This document shows positions 41,601 to 54,719 of a stretch of 64,000 nt of DNA, piece by piece (the first letter of the stretch is position 1; every line of letters begins with the position of its first letter). The notes beneath the pieces are model-generated. The model saw nothing but the letters and a program-made list of their open reading frames with translations. It was not told the DNA's origin and searched no databases. The stretch comes from Congeria kusceri. Taxonomy: Eukaryota > Mollusca > Bivalvia > Myida > Dreissenidae. The stretch spans positions 25,125,927-25,189,926 of the forward strand of contig CM051030.1 in assembly GCA_027627225.1 (NCBI GenBank), given 5' to 3'. The position numbers and the translations under genes are program-made.

Positions 41601-44600
41601 ATCTACTGCCAATTAGTATGTAAGAAACAGATGACAATTATGTGTGAAAATGAACATAAAACGCTAATTTGCTCAGTATCGTTCAAGTGTATGTGACATT
41701 TAAAGTAGAACATATTCGCTTACAAAACGTGTATACTTCATACGTCAGTACATCGTGCAAATTAGCAGTATTGGTAAAATATATGGACCTAATACATCGA
41801 CCGCAATTAATGTTATATATTTGTAAGTATTTCTCAAAAAGTTTATATGTTGCTCATCTACATACAAATTTATATTGGATAACATGTATTCGTTTACAAT
41901 CTACAAGTGTCGAAGCTAAAGTAACGCATATATCAACAAAGACTATTGTGTTCAACGTGTTTTAGACTACACATTGTAAAATTGGCAAATGCATTATGCT
42001 TATACTAAGTATTGATACTGATATAGACATCGTATAAGCATGAACATGTATATAATTAACATAAACATAGTATTCAGCATATGCCCCAATACTCACTATC
42101 CTACAGCGGACATTGTAATAGTAAATTATGCTAACATCATTCTGTATATGTGTCTTGAACCAGCGGGTGATGCCGACAGTAAACACGATATTTAATGCAG
42201 CGAACCGCCGCATCACTTATTCAATGCACACCACAACTATGTATACATGTACTAGTTATGCAACATGTTATTTTAAATGATTCAATAGCGTGTCTGCATA
42301 TATGTATCCCAAGCACACTATATAGGGAACAATTTGTCCCGTCCCTTCGCGTCCCGTCCTAAATTGGTTTACAAATTTGCTGAAACTATAACCTTTCAAA
42401 CTTGTAATACCTATTTAACAGATTTAAATCTTTTTGACCCGAACCATTACCCGGTCATGCATGTCCTGAATTATGATCCTTTGTGACTAATCATCTTAGT
42501 TAAGTTTTTGTTTAGGTCAGCTTGTTGTAAAATATATTTGATCTACACTTGGTATGCATATTCAACATGATGCGGTAAGTAAATGCACTTCCGTTTTTCA
42601 GATATTTGCACCAATGAGACGTAATAAAATCTAAACACTCCGCACAGTTAATAATTCGACAATGTTTTAATTAAAACCAATTGTGTGTCAACAATCAACC
42701 TTTCCGTAATCTGTACACGTTCGTTAACTTCAGAATCCGCACGAATCCATTCAAACATAATCCGAACACCTCCTTTCTTCGTCACCATTACGCAAAAGTC
42801 AGCAAAACGATTCTAGGTGTTAAACATGTATTCTAACACGTCACGGGGCTTTTTTTCCCTAGATAAAGAAGGAAATCACGTACGGCTAAATCTGCAATAA
42901 TTATTACATTTACATAAATTATTAAACGTAAATATTATTGACAATTTGTTTTTTATTTGTGTTTGTTAGAATGTTACACCCACTGTACATAGCATCAATA
43001 AACATGACGTCGTATTTTTTTATTTTGATTTTTTATCAACGAATCTGACGTCTTTAGTTCAATTTTTATGAAGGAAGGACGTCATATTGTTTTGTAATGA
43101 TTCATTGACGCCACTGAAACAACTCAATCTAAGTTAATATTTTTTATTGTAAGCACATATGAATAACATATATACACATAAGCTATTATGTATAGCTTTT
43201 TGTAGACTAAATGAAACGCGTGTGAATGTGCTTTGCAGGAAGATGGGCAGAGTGAAGATAAAATATAGCTATCATTCAATAACTTCAAAATAGAGACTAA
43301 GATCGTGTTAGAATTCGCACTCGTGATTTAATTCCCACGCATCTATAGTCCTTATCGTGGGTCAATAAACTCTGATATAAAAATACGAATTCTTCATTAT
43401 CATTCCCATTTCTGACATCACTAAAACGTGTGTGCGTTTTGCTACGTGCAGGTCCTCATTGATATCTTAATAACAAACAGTAATTAAGAAAGACAATCGA
43501 CACTAGACCTCTGCAAATGAATTCTTAAAACACTATACATAAACAAATAAAAATAAACATCAATCTTCGCGCATAGATCTAACTGGTTCTGAGCCTATAT
43601 CGATTTTAAATCCCTGCTGGCATGAAGTTGCACGTGGCCTAATAAGATCAAATAGCGCAATCCATTTGTGTTTATTTCATTTCAACTCGCAACATTTATA
43701 AACTGAACCAAAAATCAAACGTTTTTAAATCCTTACATCTCCCCTAATCTCTTCGAAATCTGGAAGTATTTCAATCGCGGTGGCAGTGGTTACTGAAGAG
43801 TACCCAGGAGTAACTGCTGCGATGAGTTGTAATATACATAAGTAGTTATCCGCCCTTAGAACATATTCCAAATTGAGGAAAACATTTCAGGAAGACCTTT
43901 GTTTGCAATAACGATTGTTATGGAAAACTATTTAAAATGGTAATATATAGTACGAGGGTTAAATATATACAAATTTAGCCTATGTTTGGTGTGCAAAATC
44001 ATCTATGACAATACAACAATAGCAAACAAACGACTGGATAAAAAACAGCATATATTTTGTCAAACCAGGAAGTAAATCTAAAGATACATTTAATTGATTT
44101 ACGAATATTATAATTAAGATCAATGTGACAGTTTTCATTACACGTTTACAACAAGAACTTCTATATTAATTGGGTAAATACATGATACAAAGTACACAAA
44201 GACAATATATAAATATAACTATATTAAAATTATATACGACATACAAACCCATACTGTAATTTTCTATGAACATGAGCATACGTAGTATTTATCTACGACA
44301 AGAATATTTCCATATGGGTACAAAACAAATTTATGTATTTCAATCGAACATTCTTAACTGACTATCCACTTGCTTTACTAAAACTATCGTTTAAAAATAT
44401 AGTTAAGCCACAAAGTCCCCAGCGGTCGGTGGTAAGTTAGTTCGTGTAAACATGTCTTTGTTTAAACGTTTGCTTACTCCGGTGATATTTCCGGAACTAA
44501 AATTGAAACAAAACTGAAAGCATACAGCATGGAAGCATTGTACTTCATAACAACAAATAAAACAATTAAGTTTTTATTTTTAATTCAATGCTGTTATAAA

Positions 44601-45395
44601 GAGACGTACTGAGATAACATGGATCCTCTTGTTTAGGTCCTTTTCAAAAAGTGTTTCATGGCTCATGTAATTTCTATTCACCCCAGTCGAAATGTTGTAT
44701 AAAGCCTGTCTTGCATAAACAGATGCCACTTGAGCATTCGATACTTAGGCCGGAGTCACACAGTCGACAGTTGTAGTCGCAGTTCTATCCGTAAGTTACT
44801 TAAATATAAAACATGTATTTACTTTTTCTTATTATGCTATGTGCAAAGTCGTTTATCTCTCCGCCTGTCCCATCAATAGATATTTGATATTTGTGTGTTT
44901 TAACATACATGCATTTAAAGTTGTGCGCATGTTGTAATATAACGTATGTGGTGAACGTATTTGGCGCTGCGTAATAGTATGAATGCCATACTATTATGAG
45001 AATTAACCGTTTTCCAATATGTAAACAAACATCATAGTACATAATGACTTCAATAACTTTTTTTATTCTAGCATCTACGATGCTAAAATAAAAAAGCGCG
45101 TGTATTTTAATCACAGGACCAATCGATAGGCACGTTTAAAATTTCGAAAATAATATTAAAACCCACTTACCAGCTGAACGAATCTTCGAATGTCCATTAC
45201 AATGTGCATTTAGACGGCCATATTGATTACTCGATGCAAATGTATCACTTAAAAATTACGCGATGCCAAATACGTTCACCCCCCTCACTAAGGCTCAAAG
45301 ATTATGTTGTTAAACTGCTGATCATCTAAATAAATTAAACATGTGTGGTTTATGTTAACAGTGACATTGATAGGCTTATACAAATACATCTAAGA
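41601..45395. other. No recognised gene or repeat
   Basis: Nearly 4 kb of AT-rich sequence. Open frames are short with biased composition. I found no Ig-like motifs, no reverse transcriptase blocks and no tandem array. Confidence 0.5.
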
Positions 45396-45403
45396 CCATA
45401 TAC

Positions 45404-45617
45404 CTCGAACAGCAAGGTCACGTGTGTCAAAGCTTAGATGGTCCCTGGATTCCGTGCATGAAAATGCCGCACACATTAAATCGTTAACAACTTTGATAGT
45501 AAAATAAAATTCACGAATGCTTGCATTTGAAGTCACAATATAGCCAGAAATAACTGGTGCGCACATCTCAGGCGACCAAAAGCATTCGGTACATTCGATA
45601 ATAAATTCGAACATATA
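45404..45617 (-). pseudogene. Ig-like exon relic on the minus strand
   Basis: Read on the minus strand, the frame has IIECTECFWSPEM, FYFTIKVVNDLM, AAFSCTES and ends LAVRG before a phase-1 donor 'cgag|gtatat' (exon end at 45404). This C..W...F.I..V.....F.C layout and the phase-1 end resemble the receptor's Ig exons. A possible acceptor 'ttttttacag' lies at 45697-45706, but the frame between it and the intact part has stops, and the exon length would not be a multiple of three. I read it as a decayed exon of a related gene in opposite orientation. Confidence 0.4.
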
Positions 45618-45697
45618 ACACCGAACCCCGCATCATTACAACATGTCATCGTGAAAGGCGATCCAATTTCGGGAATTACATCTCAAACAGCTTACCC

Positions 45698-46850
45698 TGT
45701 AAAAAAGCAGCAACAGTTGATTGCATATAAGTGTACATAAGTTGTAAGGTCCACGTTCACTTAATACATATAAGCGTTTGTCAATGATTTATCTGAACGC
45801 ATACGTAATGCAATGTAACAATTAAATTGAATGTAATAAGCCATACCTTCAATAAACACATTAGCCTGCAGAACAAAACTAACAATCCATTTCAACACAC
45901 TCATTGAACCGTAAAAATCAATACAACGTATTCTGTAAACGGACAGAAACTCTTCTTAATAACTCTTTGTTGACCATGACTATAACTTGGAAAACATGGC
46001 TGCACCAGCTTTATTTTTATATTGGATGTACGTCATTTAAATGCTTTTACAACGTATTACAGTATCGAACAATTTAGTATACTTATAGATAATGCATTAA
46101 ATAAATGATATATACTGACTTTTGCATTGTTTATCACATTTCAACATACACAATTAACCTGAGTTCCTCATTGATTTGGTTTATTGTTTAGTTGTGATCC
46201 CCTTGGAATGTTTGGCACGTATACTCGCATGTGTTCGTATTCAATAGAAGGTAACAACTAAATGTTTAGAATAGCAGTTATGCTAACGTATAGTTTATTT
46301 TAGAGTTATTGTGGAATTTGATCAGTTCAAGTACAATAAAAAAAAAACGATCTTTTTAGTTTTATTTTTTTATTAAATAATTCAAATTTTAAATCGTTTC
46401 AAAATGCAATATAATGAATTTCGAAAAAGAAGAAAAACACAGTAAGAACAATTGTACCTGTTACATGCTGCGACGTTATATGCATTGTTCACATAACCAT
46501 CAGTCTTGATAAATAACAAAATAGTAATACGGTACACTTTTATTGCCAACTAAACAAACACTCATATTTGCATGTTATTACATGAGCTTATTAATTATAA
46601 TTTAGACAATCACACTTAATATAAGAACCCAAGTCAAACAAAATAATCGACGTTTAAGTAACTGTTAAAATGTAAGAGCATACTATATAATCTGAAAAAA
46701 GACACATAACCGCAAAGAGTTTTCAACAGCGTAAAGCGGTTGTAAAATAAATAGCTCAGGTAGTTATCGTTGTATCGATTGTGCGCTTATCCGTGCACAC
46801 TCGAAAAACTAAGCAAACGACACAAGTTTTTGTTTAAAGGCCCACTCTAA
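45698..46850. other. No recognised gene
   Basis: AT-rich sequence with several A-runs. Nothing nameable seen. Confidence 0.5.
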
Positions 46851-46881
46851 GGAATGTCTGGCCACTCAATGGGGTATTCCA

Positions 46882-47067
46882 CTATGTGTATTGGTCTACC
46901 ATAAAATATTTATCATTATCTGTAATATATTCCCTCAACTGATTGTGCAATGTCTTTGTGAACTGTTTCCCCTGCAGCAGTATTGATCTCAGCTGATAAG
47001 GGTCACCACACTGTGTCCACACTGTGACCACAGCAGGGTGCCAATACACAGGGGTATAATACCACAT
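46882..47067 (-). other. Unassigned minus-strand open frame in a less AT-rich patch
   Basis: 61 codons with ordinary composition (for example VYWHPAVVTVWTQCGDP). The patch starts with 'aaaggcccactctaagg' near 46838, which looks like a dispersed-repeat edge, and ends at a T-run and G-run (47086-47107). A repeat-derived frame is more likely than an exon. Confidence 0.2.
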
Positions 47068-47560
47068 ATTTTATTATTATTATTTTATTTTTTTTTTGGG
47101 GGGGGGGCGGTGTAGTCAAATAAAAAAGGATTAAACTAGGCCTTTAATAAACTACTCAGCAGAGAAGTATAGTATATTAGGGGATAATGTGCATTTTATA
47201 TTGGATTTAAACGTGTTCTTATTTACGTACACATCGGGTAAGCAATTAACTAAACATCTGTATTGATTACTGCAACATAAAAACGAAGTATATTTAATCC
47301 TTTCATTAAGCACTTGTTTATTAAAAACTTCCAATTAAACGAAACATTTGTTGGATTTATTTAAAGATCGGTTTATATAATGTTTCGTTTATATCTTAAT
47401 AATTATTTGTGCACAATTACATCAACAAATGTCATCCATATCATTACATTTTGTGTAAACTGTTTTCAATTTTAAAGTTAAACGTCATTTTGCGAGAATG
47501 TATTCAAATAATGCAAACACCTCGACTGAGAACATACGCATATGCTTCGTCTATTTTTAG

Positions 47561-47915
47561 AAGTACTGTCTCTGTTCCTGTGGGTTTTAAAACCAATATT
47601 GCAAGGATCTTCGGCAACTTTCAAATGCGAATGCGATTAAGATGTGCTTGGTATACGATCTGGAAAAGGTAGTTCTCTGCCACTGCTTTCAGTTGGTACA
47701 ATATGCAACATGGGTAACAATTGGGTCTGTACTGCAATCGTTTCCGAAGTTGAACCAAATTACACGTTATACAGTTACAACTGCATTTCGAATTCAAGCC
47801 AAACACTTACTGTGAAGAATCTGATACAAATAATGACGGAGAGAAATGGCAGTGTGTGGCATTTCCCAGATGTGGAGGAAACACACTTAGCAATGTTGTA
47901 GTTTAAAACATCGAC
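47561..47915 (+). pseudogene. Relic of V-like Ig exon (copy of receptor domain 1 or 2)
   Basis: An acceptor-like 'tatttttag' at 47552-47560 gives the expected entry phase 1. The frame has SSATFKCECD, then a TAA, then NYTLYSYNCISNSSQTLTV. A one-base frameshift near 47825 moves NDGEKWQCVAFPRCGG and NTLSNVVV into another frame. NDGEKWQC corresponds to DGDRWQC in receptor domain 1. A stop, a frameshift and no good donor show that it is non-functional. Confidence 0.8.
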
Positions 47916-48159
47916 GTTAAGTAAAAATTAGTTCGATTGCATTAATATATTATTTATAAGGTTGAGGTAATTTTAGTGTAAATGTCATGTTTTAATTGAA
48001 TTATAACGGCGGATAATTATCAAATGTATGTTTAGCTTTGCTCTGAACATATCTAAATCGTTCATTTCGACACTGTAGTTTACCACACTGTCGCATTTAA
48101 CAATATAATGATGCAGAACACCAAAATAAGGATTTACACCAATACGACTGGCTTTAATA

Positions 48160-48501
48160 TGTGTTCCACATGCCTTATTACCGTTCCAGTCAGCTATTTT
48201 ACGCTGACACCAGACATTATTGACATTCTTTCTGCCATTGAGGATGACGTATTACAGATTTAGTGTTTAACGTCACCTGGCAAACTATCCCCAACTATCA
48301 GTTGTTACAAGAGCAGCACCACGCAAACCACCGCGACCCTCAATATAACACACCAATCGTCTTCGTTTGCAAGCGAAAATGGAACAAACAGCACACTTAT
48401 GCTGTTGATGTCAAGAGCAGACAACGGAGTCAAAATTTACTGTACTGCGGAAAATGTTGAAGCCCTAATAGAATCCAGGAGACTTCCCTTAAAAATTGTG
48501 T
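48160..48501 (+). pseudogene. Relic of Ig exon matching receptor domain 3
   Basis: NVTWQT (near 48272) and, one frame over, TLMLLMSRADNGVKIYCTAEN line up with VTWFRE and NDNSARIYCNASN of domain 3. The donor 'gtgt|gtatgt' at 48501 keeps phase 1. A frameshift lies between the two parts, and the left boundary is unclear. Confidence 0.75.
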
Positions 48502-48647
48502 GTATGTCTTGTTATTATTAACACCTCTTATATTCGATGCATTGTTTTCTACTACACAATATAATTATTTACATACAACTACTATTTCTCTCTATGTTCC
48601 TGTCGTTTATTAATCAAGTAGTCGTATTATACCATTATGTCACAAAG

Positions 48648-48895
48648 ATGGACCTAGCACGCCAGTTTGTACGTATCGAGGGCGAACAGAGAGTGGCCCA
48701 ATCTGGATAATTCAAAACAGTACACGTGGACACATCCCACTGGTCTCTACTACGGACAATATTTGACACATGCTAGTGTACGCACATTGCATGATGGCAA
48801 TTTTACGGCCCAAGCAAGAAGCACAATGTATGCAACTGGCAGTGCAGTAGGTGTTAATAAAACTAATCAACACAATATTCTGCGGAGAGGTTTGT
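48648..48895 (+). pseudogene. Relic of Ig exon matching receptor domain 4
   Basis: Acceptor 'gtcacaaag' and donor 'ttgt|gtaagt' both keep phase 1. DGPSTPVCTYRG matches GPDPPVCTYKG, and QYTWTHPTG with TMYATGSAVGVNKT matches TYRWTLPD and TMTPTVGAAVTGTN. A deletion removes the B-strand cysteine region and shifts the frame between these parts. Confidence 0.82.
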
Positions 48896-49145
48896 GTAAG
48901 TAGTTTAGTGAAGCATTAATACATAATTAATATCACACACTTGTACACATTTCAACATGTGAACGTGTAAAGGTGTAAGGAGATAATTTAAAATACAAAC
49001 AGCTAAATGTGTTATTAAAAACTGCATTAGGGTACAATACATCACTATGAATTGATTAATAAATACGAACCGATAAAACCAAATGATACCAATGAATTAT
49101 GATATGAAACATACATAATCAGTGTGCTTTAATTTTCTAATTCAG

Positions 49146-49318
49146 ATCCCCCAGCACCGCCAAAGCTAATGATTGGCAATGTCACATTGTTTGGCACTGT
49201 AAATGTCATCATTGGTAATAATCTTAACATTGGCTGCTCAAGTCAGAGTAATCCCCCGCCTACATCGTACACTTGGTCACCTGGTGGTACTGGAAATAGC
49301 ACTGATCTTGTACTCAGA
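49146..49318 (+). pseudogene. Truncated relic of Ig exon matching receptor domain 5
   Basis: The acceptor ends 'ttcag'. PPAPPKLMIGNVTLFGT, GCSSQSNPPPTSYTWSPGG and STDLVLR parallel domain 5 almost residue for residue in an open frame. Similarity stops abruptly after 'gtactcag' at 49318 and unrelated sequence with a stop follows. This is the best-preserved relic and marks the right edge of the duplicated block. Confidence 0.88.
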
Positions 49319-50043
49319 GTATTAAAGTGCATTACATAAATAAGAATAGTTTATAGCCAATGAAATAACTGAATTGAACCCATTATATGCAACTCTTAAT
49401 CATTATAAAGTTGTTCTTAACAAATGTTCTATACGGCTTTCGTTTGGCTATTTGTAACCTCGCCTTCCAGATAATGGAGTAAGCATTACCATACATGGGT
49501 ATCTACTATTTACATGTACGTTTTACTGCGCTCGCTCCGCCCTTCTAAACCTATCAGATTTTACTTAATATGTTCTAACTATTACTTAGTGTACCTCATG
49601 TGCAAGTAACAATCTGCGTAAGTATATACGAGTTGGTTGTAGTCTATTTAATATGCCGTACTTTGATATACACGTTACATATAAGTATCTAGCTCCATAA
49701 ATCACATAACTGAACAAAGGGTGAACCAAGTGTTAAACTCTATAAGTTGAATACAAACAATCTAAAATTACCACACTCTACGATATTGATACTCTATTAA
49801 CCGTAAAACACTGAAATGTATTATAACGCTTCTATTAAACACTAAGAATGGATAATAATAAGACGTACTCAATATGGAGGTTGTTCAGTACAACTACACA
49901 TGTTGCTATTTAAACAAATCGTTAACAGTATGTTTAATTGAAAGTTGGTAACTTTTTATTTCAGTTTAACTGTGAAATATCAGCTGCCATTCAGTCAACC
50001 GTGTTTAATGACATATTATCATTTTCTATTTTCAACAAACAAA
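49319..50043. other. No recognised gene
   Basis: AT-rich sequence beyond the duplication breakpoint. Nothing nameable seen. Confidence 0.5.
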
Positions 50044-51024
50044 ATTTCCTCATTCGAAATGTTCACGGATGTGCAATTGGCATCCTAGATTTAAGAGAGT
50101 TCATTACATCCTTTCTAGATTTCTTGATAGACAATAACCCTGAGTGTTCAATTAAAACTATTTATTGTATACTTGAAACTTCCCTTGCTTAATAAAAATT
50201 AAATATGGTTTCGCCTATTGAGTTAACGGAATCAAAGTTAATTCTTAACTTAAAGGGTCTATGTCAACGAAAAGGTTCTTTCCCTCAGCATTTGTAATGT
50301 TTATATGTTCAAGAAATGAGCAATTAAAAGGCGTATACAATAATTAACGTATGAATAATGTACTACAATTATGATAATTCTGATAAAAACCAACAAGGAA
50401 AAATACTTGAAAACAGAACTCACGAAGACGGAGTCGTAGGAACAAATGACAGTCGACAGCGCTGTAACCAACTGCGCTATTTTGACTGAATGTGCAAAAA
50501 GAATGTGCATAGTATGGTTATATAAGATATTATAATTTAATATGTTCAACAATGAACATTTCCTCATTGGAAATGTTCACGGATGTGGAATTGGCATCCT
50601 AGATTTAAGAGAGTTCATAACTTCCTTTCTAGATTTGTTGATAGATAATAACCCTGAGATTAAAACTATTTATTGTATACTTGAAACTTTCCCCTTGCTT
50701 AATAAGAATTAAATATGGTTTCGCCTATTGATTTAACTGAATCGAAGTTAATTATTAACTTAAAGTATCTATGTTATCTCCCTCAGCATTTGTAACGTTT
50801 ATATGTTCAAGAAAGGAGTAATACAAAGGCGTATACAATAATTAACGTATGAATAATTTACTACATCACGATAATTCTGATAGAAACCAACAAAGAAAAA
50901 TACTTGAAAACAGAACTTACGACGACGAAGTCGTAAGGACGAACGACAGTAGACAGCGCTGTAACCAACTGCGCTATGTTGACTTGTCAAAATGAATGTG
51001 CATAGTATGGTACATAAGATACCC
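50044..51024 (-). repeat. 515-bp tandem duplication carrying a tRNA-like SINE head (minus)
   Basis: 'tttcctcattcgaaatgttcacggatgtg' at 50044 and 'tttcctcattggaaatgttcacggatgtg' at 50559 begin two closely similar units. On the minus strand each contains TAGCGCAGTTGG, an exact pol III box A, followed by 'ttacagcgctgtc' (about 50982 and 50479). A weak box B-like 'gttctgttttc' lies about 50 nt later. I read each unit as including a tRNA-derived SINE remnant; there is no intact tRNA fold. Confidence 0.8.
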
Positions 51025-52260
51025 ACACATCGGACGACAAATTGTAAACAAGAAAAGGACCAAATTAACAAGATCTTAATTATGTAACGAGTTTGTTCTA
51101 AGTATGCAAACACTCTTTTTCCATTATATGTACATTATTGTGACCTTCATTAAATGCCAATATTTATATGGGGCAGTTTTAGTTGACATAGTCCCTTTTA
51201 AGTGTGTGTGTACGGTTTTTATTATAACGAATATTTTACAAAATAAGCATATGATAGTATAGTTAAAAATAGCTTAAAATCAAGCGAACACTATTTTTGA
51301 CAATAAAGCTTGCCAATTTTGCGTTTTACAGCAATGGTCCTTGTACAACTGTATTCCATTTTAAAACGATATGTAGTAATCCATTTTAGTATGTTATTTT
51401 AATTTACGCCTCTTTGTATATTGTAGGATTGTACAAACACATTTTATACTATGTATTGTAAATAAATTTCATTCTATATTAATTTACCTGGAGTAAATGC
51501 GCACATTTTGTTGTAAAATGGTATTTTCAATGTGCGAAACCTATTTCAGTTTACTCACAATTATTGTTGGGAATATATACAAACAAACACACCAACGCAC
51601 ATACAGATACGCGAATAGACCACCGAAATACGACAAGTAAATACGTGTAGATGTTTAAGAGGTACATCATTAACTTTATAATTTTAAACACATAAACTAT
51701 AATATATATGTTTAATATTACACAAATAAAAGTATTATATTTTGAACTAGTGTAATAACATGCTAATAAAGTCGCGAGTTGTAAGACATATGCTTTATTG
51801 AAGTGTGTGCTTTTTTAACTATACTATTTTAAGTCATTTGAAGAAAAGGACCCGCGGGTCAGGTCGTCATATCGATTCTTAGGTATAGGAATAATGAAAC
51901 TCCAGAGACATCATCATTAGGTTATTACACCAAGTAAGTTTGTACGTTTAATATGTATTCACAAATGTAACAACTCGACCAAATGAACGGAAACAAAATG
52001 TATATATCTCATCATCCTCCGTTTCACATTCGTGTATTACCGGTTACGATATCTAAAATCTCACCAGATAGGAAACTGTTTAAATTAAAATGTTATATGT
52101 GGGTCTTAAATCCTTGATGTATTCACTGATTTTGACAGCATACTTCTTATCGATTCCTGTTGATAAGCCGAACAGATCCTGTTACCAACCAGGATTTCAT
52201 CGCCTACAGACATTTCATTGTATACACGTTTGTTCGTGAATGTTTTTTACATTGAGGATA
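51025..52260. other. No recognised gene
   Basis: AT-rich. The only distinct motif is the 12-bp palindrome GACCCGCGGGTC at 51849-51860. Confidence 0.5.
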
Positions 52261-52284
52261 GTACTTGGTATCATTAGAATATCG

Positions 52285-52390
52285 ATTTTAAATCACGAGT
52301 GATCATATAAATTTATATTTTGACGAGTGGCGCAGCCACGAGTGAAAATATTTTTTTTTTTCTATGATCACGGGTGAATACAATACAACA
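52285..52390. repeat. CACGAGTG inverted-repeat element
   Basis: 'atcacgagtgatcatataaatttatatttt', 'gacgagtggcgcagccacgagtgaaaatatt' and 'tatgatcacgggtgaata' form nested inverted copies of CACGAGTG/CACTCGTG-like words around 'tggcgcagcca'. It could fold into a hairpin and is probably a dispersed miniature element. Confidence 0.65.
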
Positions 52391-54660
52391 TTATACCGAA
52401 ATCAACACATTTTATTTTTATTGTATGCTTTTTACGCCATTTTATTACATTTTAAGCCCTATCTAAATGCGTTTAATTTTAACAAAAACTACGGGAATGA
52501 TAACGTCATTACGTCAAAATAATGACGTCATTTCACAATTTTGAGTCCAGCACTGCTGACGGTCCGCTTCATTTACTGCATAAAATCGGAAACCAGTGGA
52601 AAACAGTGAAAATTACCAGAGTGAATTAACATACGCACCATTAATTTCTATGCTAATACTACGTGTATCAGGATTTATGGAAATGATAACATGTATATAA
52701 TAAGTTTATGTTATCTTGCCCCAGTCACCGAATACATTTAATGCCCGGCTGTCGACTGAAGTAAACGTAAAATTAGTGACTTAAAAGGACATGTTGACAC
52801 ATTTTTAAATGTTCCTTTCAAATGTCATTATGAATCAAAACATTAACACAGTTGGACCAATGCCTCCAGCATTACATTCGTTTATAATGACAACATACAA
52901 AGTAGTGCTCTACCAGATCCACCAGATCAAATGCCAACGTCTCGATATTCACTGAGCAAGATAGTTGACGTCTATTTAACACTCATTGAGTCATAAATAA
53001 TCTAATTGTTATATCGAAAAGAAAAGGGGCGGTTCCAGGATTTTGGGTTGCGGGGGGGGGGGAGGTAAACTTGTAATCATTTTAATATGCAATTATCACA
53101 TTTGTTTGTTGTATATGGGTCTGCACTGACCAGCTGGCTGTTTTCAACTGGCCGTATTCCTTGCTAAGTATATAATGTTGCTATAATTTATCCACTCAAA
53201 TAATTATTTTCAATAAGCGTCAAGCGAGAGGAAGTTTATTACCTGGTGTCTGATGTTCGAAAATAAGTCTTATTTATTCGAACAATGGGTTTATTAGTGA
53301 CGACAATAGTGTCTGTAGTGTATATCCAGTTTAATGTCTCTGTAAATTAACAGGAGCACTAAAACGGTCCTTGCCCTTTGTGCTACTTTTGGCTTCTTAA
53401 AGAATTTCCAAGAGAATATCGATAATTCCATAATTTTCTCAATAAATCGTTTAGTTTCCAAAACTCAAAAGCGATAGTCTTTTGTCCAAATATTTTTAAT
53501 GTTTATATGAAAGATATAGCGCGCAAAAGGGTTGTGGTGTACATAAATTTGGCATCAATGCCCAGCGTTTTCATATTTGTCCCGTGACCATTGGTAATCG
53601 AAATTAATCACCAAACTTGGTGTTTGACACAACATTGAGGCGCATCAAATGTACATTGTTTCACTGTATAAATAAATATTTCACCATATTATGTGCGATA
53701 CACATGTTTGTTTGTCTGTATGTGGTGAACCTGTTTTAGCAGTAACATGTTGTCGTTTGAAATGATTGTCCGCAATCTACACATTTGACAGTCAATGCTA
53801 TATGTATAAGGAACATTTTTAAACATGAGAAATTCATAGCCGACCCAACTCAAACTCACAGACATCGAGAATTAGTTGTAAAATTCATTTACCGAAGTGT
53901 AATGGCCTCTTTACGAAGTGAATGTCATTAAATTACTCACACAATTGCATGGTCGCTGATCAGTTGTGTGATTTTCCATCGAAACGAAAGAACAGACTGA
54001 CATGTTTTTTACAAGACATGTTGAGAAAGATATTCGTGAATATGTTGTGAACAAATGAGGCAATTGATGGCGATTTTCTGTCAAACACTATATGCCTCAT
54101 AATAAAAATAATTTTCGTTGAAATGTGGAGCCGGCAAAACTATGAAATCGCTAGGAGTTGGTGAAAACATTTTGGACACTCCTCTACGATATGTGTTGTG
54201 ATTGCTAATGGAACATTGAACAACAAGTTTTTTTATATAGATTTTTAGAGACTAAACTGTGTGTTGATACAAAGCTGTTGTAATTGGAACTTAATTGTGG
54301 ATTTTACTTTAATTTCAAATGTCAATCACATAACTTAAACGTATACATGCATCTGATGTGGCACCCTGTCGCAAATTTTTATTGTCTCAGACATCTTCAA
54401 ATAATATGAGATAATTTAGGAAATAAAACAACATCATCATCCACAAGTAAAGGTATATATACCCATTGTTTATATGTTATTGTTTTCTCTGAACCTTGGC
54501 GCCTGCACTACGGGGTACTGAAGAAAATTGGTAGCGGGTATGTTTTATTGAAATAAATAATTATTGTGTATATTCAGAAATTTAGCGAGCGAAACACTTT
54601 GAGCATATTTATCCAGTTTTTAACGTTTTATAAATGCCCATATATGTACAGCACGGATTT
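52391..54660. other. No recognised gene; one G-run
   Basis: AT-rich, with a G-run at about 53052-53062. No long open frames and no recognised repeats. Confidence 0.5.
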
Positions 54661-54668
54661 ATTTTGTT

Positions 54669-54701
54669 TGTGTGTGTGTGGGGGGGGGGGGGGGGGGGGG
54701 G
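54669..54701 (+). repeat. (TG)n followed by a run of 22 G
   Basis: A short TG run leads into uninterrupted G from 54680 to 54701. Such runs often mark assembly or sequencing uncertainty, so the exact length should not be trusted. Confidence 0.95.
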
Positions 54702-54719
54702 CTCTCCTCCATCCCCTGT

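Noticed and set aside
50920..50990. Functional tRNA gene on the minus strand
   Set aside because: Box A is exact but box B and the anticodon and acceptor stems are degenerate; fits a SINE head rather than a tRNA.
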